A stretch of DNA of 64,000 nt from Membranipora membranacea. Its lineage: Eukaryota; Bryozoa; Gymnolaemata; Cheilostomatida; Membraniporidae. Position numbers and translations under genes: made by a program. Positions 25,886 through 38,400 of this stretch are shown here, in pieces (position 1 is the first letter of the stretch; the number at the start of each line of letters is the position of its first letter). Where the stretch lies: positions 18,104,001 through 18,168,000 of the forward strand of contig OU612072.1 of the NCBI GenBank assembly GCA_914767715.1. Direction: 5' to 3'. The notes under the pieces are model-generated. The model saw nothing but the letters and a program-made list of their open reading frames with translations, did no database searches and was not told where the DNA came from.

Positions 25886-28836
25886 ATGGCTTCAGCTGAC
25901 TTCTCTACTACTACAGAGTGTGAGGGTCTTTTGACTGAGTGGATACAGGCTTACTTCACTGAGCTGAAGGAGTTGGATGATGAGTTTGGTAATAATCCTG
26001 ACTGGGGGATATACTTTGTTAGAAGAAAGGGTGTACCAGAGAGGATATCTAATCAGCATGGCGACCTGAAGTCTCTATTAGACAATGTGGATGTGACAGA
26101 AGGCTGGAGGATTCTGATGAGCGTGACCGGTCAGAGTAAGGATAAATTTGGTAGACAGTGGAGGGATGTGCTGTATGAAGCTATCGGAGAAGGATATGAG
26201 AACATTGCAGAGACTATAATAGCTTATCTGACACCAGATCAGCTTCTTCAGTACTTACAGTATGAGGATGAGGAGGGAGAGAAGTATATGTATTCATCTC
26301 TTCTATACCTGGGGCCATCGCTGCGCATAAAGCTTCTCTACAGACTACCTGAAGTATCACAGAGATATGAAGTGTTAAATATTAGAAACAAGTCAGGTGA
26401 TATTGTACTACATAGGTTAGGTGATATTGTACTACATAGTTCTGCTACTACTAAACTACTACAGTCATTAGAATCAGAAGATTTGTGTTATAAGCTTCTC
26501 ACCACACAGAATAACGAAGGACAAACACCACTGTATGTATTGTGGCCATCTCATATAAAGGCAGCATTAGACTCAGTGACTGCTGATCAGCGTCTGACTC
26601 TGATAGACATGAGAGATAATAAGGGACAGACTGCTGCTGAGTACCTGGCCAGATGGATCAGCGAGGAGCAGGATCACAGATTCATTATCCTTAAAAGGAA
26701 GGAACGCTTAGCAGTTATAGAGTACAGTAGATGTGAGGCTAGAATAGAGATGGTCATATCTACACAGCATGAGTCCGGTAAGTACATCATTGTTTATGCT
26801 TTGTACACAGCAATCATAATTTCTTTTATTTGTTTACAATTATATTGGATGGACTTTTACATATAGTAGATTATGGAATGTTGGTTTGATTCCTAAGCCT
26901 CTCTTCAAACAAGGATATCAAGCCAGCGACGCCAAACTTGTACAATAGGCCTATACACAGTTTTTTAGTTCACTGGTTCTTTTCTGATTAAAGTCTTAAC
27001 ATATGGTATGGTTATTGATGGAAATTGTCATGTGTACACAGCACATATTGTGGTCTATAATTGATCAGTACACAAAATTAATTCTACCAGTCATTTAGCA
27101 CAAACACAATTATTGAGTTTCACTGCCATATTCAATGAAAACTGACTGAACCAAATATTAGAAATGGCCTAATAAAGCAAACATGGAAGCAATATACACT
27201 TTGCTTTATTATACTAATGCTTAAAAATACTTTGGTGGTCGATTGAGTATTGTCTGTTGTTAGCCTTTTGCAGTTCGATCATGAGTTTCTCGTATGAAAG
27301 ACATCAGTAAATACAGTCATGAGAAAGTGATACCTCATTACTTCATCTTCCGCTCTTTATGGAGAAAGTTGTGGTTTTCATTTTTTTTGTAGATTTGTTG
27401 ATCGTTTCGTTATTAAATATTAAAAATGAGATACTATAATAGAGCTCTTAATTCAATACTCTCTGTTATCTATTTTCAGTAAGAGATGATATGCTGAGAA
27501 GGATCATACAGGAAGAGTCTCTGACACAAGATGAGATACAGAAGTTATCTCCACTCACCTCACAGTATATCATACCTCGTCAGCGGAGGCAGGAGCGGCT
27601 AGATGAGCCAGCTTATAGATTCATTCTCAGTGAACATCTAGCAGCAATCAACTCACAGCGCGAGAAGCAGACATCTAGGTACAGTCTTATCTTCTACAAC
27701 ACAGAACAGAGAGAGAATGGAGCTGAAGCCGAAGCTAGTAATCTAGAAAAAGCCCTCTCTCACACAGGATGTGATGTCATCAAAGCAAAGTGGAGTCACA
27801 CTGACGAGCTGAGACAGATGATCAGTGATAGGCTGAGTGATATAGGAGGACGATGTAACTTCCTGTTTGTCTGTATCATGTCACATGGAGAACTGGGTCA
27901 GCTGAGAGGAAGTGATGACTCACTAGTATCTATCAGTACTATCATCAGAGACTTTGAACAGAATCTACCAGCACATGTTCCACTAGTCAGTAAATTTAGA
28001 TGTACCATTGCCTATGTTATAATCAATTACACTTCTGGAATCCTATTGACCTGATGTAAGGTATTGTTTTTGGCAAACAAGTATGTGCATTTATCCATGA
28101 AAAAACTTCAAACTGACAGAATGTTGTCTACAATAACACAATTATTGAATGGAGTGATTACTGCTCTGATTTCTGATATTGTTATCTCTCTGTATGTTAC
28201 AGGTACTTATGATCCAGGCGTGTCAGAACTCAGAAGTTGGGGCTCTATCAGCGACCACAGCAGATATGCCTGCAGTTCACACTTCATCTAATTCTACTGA
28301 TGACAAACATGTGGTCCTTACTAGAGATAACACTGTACTACTTCTCGCCTCTAAACCAGGTGTGATATCAAAAATATTGTAATCATATTGGAGTTATCTA
28401 CATCGGTTCATTGCCTGGGAATTCCCTGTTGTAAACATCCTTTTTTAGGTGATAAACCAAATGTGTAGAAGTTGCCTCTGAACCAGGTGTGATGCTATGT
28501 TTATATTATACTTATATTGGGGATATCTTCATCTGTTGGCGGAAAATGCCTAAATTATAACGCCATCTTTGGCTTAAAAAGAAACAAATTAAAACAGTGC
28601 AATAGCAGTTGACTTGCTACCCTGCTATAAAGATTTACATATAGATCATACTTTTAGGGGGCGTGGCCTACAGAGGAGCTTACACTGGAGAATTAGCCGA
28701 TCAGATTAGACAAGCTAACGGGTATATCTCCCTACACGACATGCACAGTGAGGCTGTGAGTCAACATGGGTCAGAGCAGACTCCTGTATATATAGACACA
28801 CTCAAAAAAAAGCTGTTTATGCCTGGAAAAGCTTGA
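25886..28836 (+). CDS. Caspase with ankyrin-like N-terminus, copy 2
   Basis: Paralogue of the gene at 8739. Exons: 25886-26777, 27480-27985, 28203-28359 and 28658-28836, with the same phases (1/0/1). The catalytic histidine (IMSHGELG) and cysteine (MIQACQN) are kept, with the same non-canonical pentapeptide. The p10-like exon reads GVAYRGAYTGELADQI and ends FMPGKA. Exon 1 differs from copy 1 at about 45 residues, concentrated at residues ~35-48, ~80-118, ~125-155 and ~255-280. It also has an extra 24-bp tandem repeat that adds eight residues (a second GDIVLH). Exon 2 lacks a four-residue RLDE repeat present in copy 1. Intron 1 (about 700 bp) is almost identical between copies. Unlike copy 1, intron 2 carries an early in-frame stop. 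The gene is convergent with the complete WDHD1. Confidence 0.88.
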
Positions 28837-29446
28837 TCATTCAAGCGCATCACAATAGATCACCTCATTGATTAGCGGTGATACGAGAATAAGTAGAGAC
28901 ACACTGTTCATCTATGGGTATTTTTGGTAACACCTGGACAAACGATTTGCCTTGCTTTTGTTGGGGGGTTATCTAGTTATATTGCTGTATCAGTAACAAG
29001 TCGCACTAATCATCCAAAACAACTTAACTTACATTTTATGGTACATTTGATCATGCTATTGAGTTATAACAATGTCAGTTCCTGCTTGGGCGAATTAATC
29101 ATTCATATCATTTGTACAGGGCATTTGTTTTCAACATTGGGCTTCTACTTGTTTCATAATTTTTATATTTCAAGACAAGTTGGAGAATCTAAAGTGAAAA
29201 CTCAATAGAAGTGTAGAAATCATCTCTGAGTTTAATAACGTTATATAGATAACCCACACATATTCATGAGTATAAGCATATCGCTAGATTTCTATCATTT
29301 GTCAAGAGAATTTTCGATTGTCTTGGTAAAAAAAATCCAACAAATTTATAAGAAAATACCTACCCCAAAAATAATATATTTTTATGAAATAATTACTCGG
29401 AAATAAAATCCATAATATTACTTGATGCCGTCTTCGTTGATACCAG
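28837..29446. other. Intergenic gap between convergent caspase copy 2 and WDHD1
   Basis: It holds the presumed 3' UTRs of both genes. It is not clearly homologous to the same gap in copy 1, except for about 50 bp next to the WDHD1 stop. The plus-strand frame at 28924-29208 shows no domain and is not called. Confidence 0.5.
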
Positions 29447-32400
29447 TTAATTAGCAGTGAATGCGGCCAGTTTAGATTTAGTATTCTCACTTGCTGTGGT
29501 CAGTGTTTGTTTTTTATGTGAAGGTGTGTCAGATAGTGGACTAGCTTCTGAAGAGTCCAATTTTCTCTTTTTCTCAGAGGTTGGATTAATTTTGATGTTT
29601 TCTAAGTTTAGATTTTCACGATCCGCTTGATCACAATATGCCTGTAACAAAAAATTTACCTGCAGTTATAAACCATCTCTTGTTCGTCTGAGCGGGCTTG
29701 CTTAAGTGCTCACTCTATCCGTACCTGATTCAGTTACTGGGCATACTAATGAAACCGAGACCGCAAGGTTAAACCAGCTTAGGTACTCAAGCTAGCAAAT
29801 TATCGATTCACCTTCGTCAATGATCCCTTATAAATATTCATTTAAAGACTACTACCCTTAGATCAAAACATATTAGAGTCAGGCAGTTACTTATGATAGA
29901 GTTGTACCTGATTTGCATGGTGAAAAAAATTCAATGCTCTATTGGCATGAATTTTTGATTGGGAGAAGAGTGCTTAAGAGAAGGTAACTCTCATTCTCTG
30001 CATTTTGATGTCACAGCCTCCGTTGTGCAATACAAGAAACAAGCACTTCCGGGAGACTGTGACATCATAATGTAGAGAATGAGAGTGACCTTCCCTTATG
30101 GGGAAGCACTTGTTCTTTTCATCGTCAATAATTCATGCCAAGCATTGAATTTGTTTGCCATGTAAAAATCGGGCAGAACTTTATCGTAAGTAACTGCCTG
30201 ATTATAACATGCTTTGTTCTTTGGGTAGTCTTTAACATGATGCTATAGCTACCATTCAGATAACACCAACTGTTTGACTTTTGTTACCGAGTGGGAAAGC
30301 TTTCTATGTCAATTGTTTCTGCTCCTAGCACCCTCAGATAAAAGCTCTTTCTTCCTGTATGTTACAGAAGAGAAAACACTAACCTTTTTGACATCCTTAC
30401 TGAGTGACTTGAATTCAGAAAAAGCATCAGCCCGAGATTGTCCAGCGCATTTCTCCTTGTGAAACAGCTCAAAGGCCGTCCTGTCAACAAGAGAGTGCTT
30501 AGTATCAGAAGTAAGGTAGCTTGGTCAATAATTCAGAATGTGAATAATAGCATTTTGAGTTGACTTAAACGGTTATAACTCAGATAACAATATATTTTTA
30601 CTGTAGTTGCATCCCATTTACCAACAGTCAGATAATATGTTACGGCATGCTAAATTAACTATGGTAACACATACAATAAGTAGTTGCGTAAAAGTGTGTT
30701 ATCAATGCATAGTGAGTCACCTAAAATAACGATGTTACTAGGTCTATCATCTTCAAAATTTTACACTATCACCACCAAAAAATTGACTGGTTTCAATCAC
30801 TTTTGATTTATTTCCCCGGCAGTCTTGAAACTTAGAAGTTATAGTTAAGAATATAAAAGTACTGTACTCACACTTTAGGTTTATCAGTGTTGGTCTCTCC
30901 AGTCGATGAGTTCTCATCAGTGATTGGTTGTTTATCAGAGGAGATCTGTTCTGTGGATGTCATCTTTTTATTAGATGGATCTGTTTTCTGCTGCTGTGTT
31001 CTTTCTTTACTAAACAGCTTAGTCTGCTTCGACTGAAATTGAATACAATGTAATTAAACTAAGCAACACGCCACATATACGAAGACCGTCATTATGATGG
31101 ATACTGTTCTGGTCTGTATTGAGAGGTCATAAAGTTAAGCTCTATATGGCTTCAAGCCTACATCTAATTGGTCTCAATTCCAATCCAGCTCTCATCCCCA
31201 CAGAACAGGTCCAGGATTTTCATGATTTATGTGGTTACCGGTTTACCTTTGCAGGCTGCAATGGCAGGTTTGCCAACTTCTTTTGTTCCTGTTTCTGTGA
31301 CGTTGCGTCATCGATCATTTTATGTAATGATTCTATTGATGCTGGCTTTGCTGTTGTAAGTGATTTCCTCTGAAAAATAAAATTACCAGAAACGATCAGA
31401 TAAACTGTTTCTGGGGAAAATAGCAGTAACAGATGTGACACCGATGTAAAGACAGACCTAAATTCAATAAGCTGGGTAGCTGATGACAGATTGTGAACAT
31501 AATGAGGATCTACCTTAAATGGATTTTGTCGACCTGATTGACTTTCCTGAGATATCTCATCAACAGACGGCTGTGACAAGGCATTAGCAAAAGATGTCCT
31601 CACTGCAAAAAAAAGATCAAAGTAAATCCCAAAGTGCTGATTGACTCCTAGAAGCTAACTTGTGAAAGGAGTAAAAAAATTAAATATCATAGCACTGGCA
31701 ACATAAGAGAGTGTCTGACTCGAGGCTATCTAATGGCAAAAGACAGATAATTGGTTGCCTTTGATGAGTATAAGCACAGAAACACATTAAATAATAACCC
31801 AATACACTCACAAGTCTGAGTCTCAGACACACTGGTGGTCCCTGCAGTAGGTGAATGAGGCTGGGACTTCTGACTTAGTATAGCAGCAGCTTTCTCTTTA
31901 CTGGGTGTTGTAGAGAAGCGAGCAGCTGTAAATCTGGATAAATCATCCTCCTCTTGTTGATGAGAGTCTACATCAAGTTGATTTGTACTCTGTCTGTAGG
32001 TAGAATGAAGGAGAATATATGATTTAGAAACTAAAAATACTCATAGACTCATAAAGACCTATTGAATGCTATGTATATACAACACTAAGCAGCGAAAAAA
32101 AACTCATCCTTTCTCCAGCGGCCCATAAATCCCAATTCTCCACTTCTGACACCATGTTAGTGCCAGGCACTAAGCAAAGGTGTAGATGTGCCAAACAATC
32201 TACAGGGTTTTCCTATGTAAGAGATCTACAATAAGTTGTCGTGACGTGATATTCTTAGGATCGCCGAAACAGTTTTAGGATCCGGCGTTTTTCCAATCAA
32301 TATTCGAAGGTCAATGACACCTACCTGCTGATATCATTGAATGAGTTGATAGGCTGAGCGATCAGACCAAACACACTCTCCTGCTCCTCTCCTTCCTCTA

Positions 32401-35400
32401 CTGTATTATATATCTTCTGTTGAGCGAGCTGTAGAAGTTTCTGAGCTAACTCTACATTATGTGTTCTGTTAGCATACTGAGCTGCTATTCTCAGATAACT
32501 CTCAGTCATTAGCTGAGATATCTGATACGCTCTGTCTATTCTCTCCTCTCGACACGCCGCCTGTGTACAGAAGAAAAGCTTAGTTACTGATGGGGTACAA
32601 GATGTCGTCAATCTGAGACTGGGATGGTGTTAGGGCTTATCGCTGTGCAGACTCAGTTTACTGAAATATTTGTGCACCGCTTAGTCCAACCTATTGAATG
32701 GTGCAGTGGGATCCCTAATGTTGAAAATGCAAGTTTAAGTCTCAAAAGATGATATGCAGTATACAAGTCGTAACTGCGCGGATAACTTGCAAGACAAAAC
32801 TAATAGCTACATGAGTCAAGTCATAGCTCTATCGGCAAGTTGGTTACATTCCAGCACTGGTAATCTTTCAGAACAATGATTAGGATATATTCATTTGATT
32901 GACATTAGTTGGCTCAAGGTAATGTCAAAGACCGATCCGAATATCAACATTTACCATTATAAAACGCGCGTGAATTTTATAGTCTCGATACCCTGTGATA
33001 CAGTGTGAGAAACCTTGATGTTGCTTGGTATCAGTATGGGTCTACGCACTGGAGCATTTGAGGTCGGATGCTCTTCCTGACACCACCGTGATACGCCTGG
33101 AATCGAACACAGGACCTCTCGATTGGAAGACCCATGCCTTACCCATTGTACCACGGCATTTACATTTACCATAATATACCATTGAAAAGCTGCCGAGTTG
33201 CTGAATATGAATACCTGAACAAAAACGTTGGCTTTACAAACTCACAGAGAATAATTTGATGAGTGAGGTCTGCTCTTGTTTCTCATAAGATGAGGTGTTC
33301 ATACTTCTGTCGCATATCCAGTTATCGGCAGACTGTGTTAAAAGTTTGTGTCTCCAAACTGTTTCCTGCAGATCAGAAAAGCTAAGAAATTAGCACTGGC
33401 GGCAAACCTAACCATTATGGGAGCAACAGGGTGGTCTAATTGATCCTAAAACCTATAGCTTGTCAACAATCCTGGATAAACTATAGCAATACTACAAGCA
33501 AGTCAGATTGCAACAAATTATCTTTGAAGGCATGAGATATGAATCATATCACACCATTGCATATCAAGTTATTGATGGCGCACTTTTCTGGCTGGTTAAG
33601 TTGGTACATTATCAAGTTTACCTCTTGACCACCAGTTTCTGATTCCAGATTCAGTAACGGTATCCTATAGTCTAAGATTCCTACAGTTGGACGTGGTGAG
33701 ACTGCTGGGTACTTGGACCTGCCCCGACATGTAATACATCTGACTTGAGCTGGAACCTCTGCCAAGCTGACAATAAACTGTGTGTTTTTATCTTTGGACT
33801 GTAAAATAAAAAAGTCTCATGATTGACAAACGTATGCTGCTGCAAAACAGTGCCTTGGTTTCCTGATTTTGGCATTTAAACAGAACCACCAATTGTAGAG
33901 TAAGTTTTTAAGTAATTTAAGATTTATTGCATATTGTTCAAAGAAGACAACACACAATTCTGCCTGTTTAGTCTATCATATTTCTTCTGTTATATATCGA
34001 TATCACTTTGAACAACATAAGATACACTCTCCTAGTAACAGTGATTGTCCAAAACAATAAATTTCATAGCACATAATATTATTTGTTCATGAGATGAGTT
34101 ATCAGTTGACAGTTTTCACAAGATACCGTTCGTACCACTAGATATTTTAAAATTACGATTCAATAGCTGGGCTGATAAATTCTATGATGACTCATAGTGG
34201 AACAGAATCATGTATGATAAAAGTGATAAAGAGTGGAAATTTCCTATGAAGTGTTTGTTTTATTCCTCGCAACTCCTACTCAACTTTGATACCAGAATAT
34301 CATGGTACAAACAGGCACAAATACTTTTTAGCTCTCAAATTGTGAGAGATGACTTCTTTCCATAGGCAGAGGAAGTGATTGTATTGCTCTATATGATCTC
34401 ATGAAACAAGGGGCAATCGCACCACACGGTGTTGGGGGGGGTGAAATTCAAATTATTTACATACATGAAAGAGTCTCAGAGACAAATTATCGTATGTGCA
34501 GCGCACAATCAACAAGCAAATTATTAAGACAACATAACTTTCACAGCGGGTAGTAGTTGTAGGATCATACAGTACCTTTGTGTTAAGTACAGGAGTCCAG
34601 AGACCGTGTCCATTAATTCTATAGAATGATAATATACCACTAGAGTCATACATGGCCGGGGTACCTTCTGATGTAAACCTATCAAAAATAACATATACGG
34701 GCCTGTCAAACATATATACATATACGAACCTGTCAAACATATACATATACATTTACATCAGCAGTGTCGGTCGCTCATGAGTAGTAAGCCAACACACTAA
34801 CTTATGTACGGTATGGATATGTTGCAGTCAAAACAAAATTATGGGTGGATTGACTGAGGTAATTAGGAATCTTATGTTATCTTAAAGTCAAATTTTCCAC
34901 TCCCAATTAAACAGCTGTGTAGCATCTTCAAAGTGATTGCGTGTCAAAAGTCCCCTTAGTGAATGACTCATGATAGCTCAGATGTAGCTATTATCAATTT
35001 GCCATGGGGTTTACGATGCTTTAGATAAGTTTCTTTGCTCCATTGCGAATGAATTTTTCAAATTCTGAGAGCAAATATTGAACATTCCTCTCTTCATTCA
35101 AGGCATAAATATTAGCTAGGGTTTAGGTTGGCTAGTTTGGAAACAAGAAAATGTTAGCTAGCATCAATTTTAGCTAGCTAAGGCAGAAATTTATATGAAG
35201 TAATGGGGTAACATAAATGTCAGCTAGCCATAACTTTCGCTATTTCAATAATGTGTATAGAGGCAACTTTTCCTTCGACGAACACTTAACACCTCTAGTG
35301 TGTATTGATATATAGGGATGACATACCCGATCCATTGTAGAGTAGTATTACAGCTGAGAGGTAGTTTACCACAGTGTGTCAGAACTTCTCTTCTACCTGT

Positions 35401-38400
35401 CATGGTTAATATACTCATAGACAGGTGCTGGTAACCGCTCTCAGCTGTCAAATATAATATACCATGTCAACTGCATGATGTGTGAATACTCCCTCAGTAC
35501 AACAAAAGAGAGTCTCAAGTCTCGTCTCCAAAAAATCGTGGATAAAGTGATCATCATTATGATACCTGTGTATACTAATGGTGATAAATTTCTTAGGATC
35601 AATTGGATCGTGTCACAGAGATTGGGAATGGTGGTGAGGAGGGGGGATGTATGTTGGTGTATTGGGTCACATCCTGGTCAATGCTATCAGTAATGAGTAT
35701 GTGCTGTTAGATTGTGTCTAGTATGTGCCTTGGCACTTATTATGCCTCGAATGATCTGAGTGACATCCCTCTGAAAATTCATCTATAATGTGATCAACAT
35801 CATGACACACTTTTGGATATAAATGGTAATAAACTTCTGATTAATCAGGTCACGAGCAGGGGGATGGGGAGGGAAGGATGTGGTCATGTGTCACATCCCG
35901 GTTAATGCTATCTGTAGTGAGTATATTCTTTCTGATGGGATAGGGGTTTTGTATACACTGAGAAACTTCCAGCAGATCTTTCCACTCACCAGGCGCTGTA
36001 TGATAGACCACAAAGAGCACATTATTATATCCACTCATAGCTACAGGTGCTCCTGGTAACATGAATGGTGCTAGCTGGAATCCTGCTGTGGAAAACCCTC
36101 TGATCATGTGACTGCTGGTTGCTATGGCGACAAACTCTCCGCCCACACAAACACACTGCACTGTCTCGTGTTTATCTAGTGTAGCTGACCATTGAGTTTT
36201 ATCATCGCCTCCCGCAAAGTTTATACACAGTAAGGAACTACATATAATAAATAACATGTTATATAGTATTTTTTTCTTAATGGCGGAACAAGTTAAACCA
36301 AATTACAATCAAAACAATTCTACGTGGTGTATGGCCTTGACAAACCTTGAAACTTGTAGTCTGAATATGGCTTGATAATAAAGTCATATTGCATTTTAGC
36401 CGTGTCCAATTACAAATGTCATATCCCGGCTTTGCATAGTTTTGATGGGTACACCGGAAAAATTGATATCAAATTGATAAAAAAACTAAACCAATGTGAA
36501 GACCCGGAGCTTGCTTTACCCGACTTTCTAAATTAATACAAATTTTATATTTCCATCATGGTAGTAATTTCAACTTCTAATCCAACATTACCACAAACTT
36601 GAAGACCAAAATTTTATAATTCTATAATTTTATAGGAACTCAATTGACTTGGAACATGCAGATGATTTAAAAAGCAGACTTGATAGTGTTCAAGTTCCAT
36701 TTGAAGTACTAACCTGCGGGCGTTACCGTTATCTTCACTAGCTAACAGAACACACTGATCTCCTAGGTCTGCCATACTCAGGTTATCTGTGTTATTTATA
36801 TGTATAGTGTGATGTTTACTCGTGTCGTGGAACTCAATATCGATCGTGTTATCATCCTCTGATGAGTAACAACGGATCAGTCCAACTTCATTCCATACCT
36901 GTGGGACAATACATAGAATATTTAAAACTCGATAGACAAGGAATGAGTTTAGAGCCAGAAATCCCAATGCTTCAATACATGTACTCACAAATTTTCGTCA
37001 CTCTGCTGCCATCCGTTGTTGAGAAATAGGCAACAATACCTGATAGGTGTATAAACAAAAAGTGACATGGATAGAGGGAACTCCCCCCAGGTCACATGAC
37101 AAATTGCGTTGAAAAGCATTAGTTATTTTAGTATTCTAGTATCTGATTAGGCTCTTGATCTAGAATTATGACCTCTGAACCCTCTCATGAGCCTATAGAA
37201 AAATATGTTTAGAGTGTCTCCATCCAGCTATAAAAGCCTCTGTTTCCAATAATTACCATAATTCACACAATGCTCATCAAACATCATCATTGAACTCTGT
37301 CGACGTCATCGAATTCCGGATTTATCTCTACCTAATTCCAAATTTTGTTTACACACTATTTGGAAAAACTTCTAGGTGAATGAGCATGGAGATTCCAAAT
37401 CTGACAGCCATTACGCTCTCAACTCTTTCCTTATCTAACAACCTTTAAGGGCTGCGCTACAAGCTGGAAATAGGCTTGATCCCTCTGATCCCTCTGATAG
37501 CTGATCCCTCTGATTCTCGGGCAATAGTGGATATCGTATCAAAAAGAGGGCGACTGATTTCCCCTTTGCCAAGTTAAAACAAGAATTTATCATAGAGGCA
37601 AGTTTTTCCAAAGGGTATTCAAGTGGCTAGCTGTAGCTGGGCGTTTGATTAGTTAAAAGAAATCCATAAAATATATTCAGATGCAACATTACCTGCAATA
37701 TGTAAGTTAGCTATTCAAAAGTATATTAGCTACTAACCAAGTAACATGACTTCTGATTAGCTGGAGTAGATCCAGGTTGGAATGGAGACTGTTCCTCTGT
37801 ATGTGGAGCTCTACTAGTCTTACTGACAGGGAGGGTCACATCAGCTCTGGTAGTCAGATCAGCAGGCTTAACTATAACTGATGTGGTGGCCAGAGAACCG
37901 GTCATCTCAGAACCTTAATATAATTAAAGGTAAATAATTAGGGTATCATAAAAGTTTGTTACGAGTAAGATAACAACAACTTCCGGACATAATGTGAGAA
38001 AACATATAGACAAGAAAAATCAAGTGAAATATGTATCGAGTCACTCTATGGCCTCATAGGGAATATGGTTCTCAAAGAGTGCAAACTCCCTCTTAACCAT
38101 GCTGGAAGAGCCAGCGTTGTCAAAACTGAAAACAATTGCATGCAAATAAGGGGTCGATATCAGTGCCATCAACCACCAGGCACGATATCAAATTTGAATT
38201 TTTGCTATCTCAAAATGCATAAAATGGTAATTATACTCACCATTGAAATACTGGCAATATTTTCATTGGAACCTTGTATAACAGAATTTTAAAAACGAAA
38301 TTAACTCATTTTTTTACCTGCGTCACCCTGACCAGGATTCTTTATTTTGACCTTAAAAGATGTCAACAAAGAGAGATAACCAAAGGGGGACAGTCTCCTC

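Larger units (their letters stand above)
21378..38125. repeat. Tandem segmental duplication, copy 2 (~16.7 kb)
   Basis: Direct repeat of 4213-21379. Its right end is at about 38125, where ttgtcaaaa is followed by ctgaaaac, the ancestral WDHD1 intron 8 sequence. Copy 2 contains the better-preserved LINE fragment, the second caspase gene and WDHD1 exons 9-22, here joined to exons 1-8. It also carries a TTAA-flanked foldback element (29842-30235) that copy 1 lacks. Confidence 0.95.
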
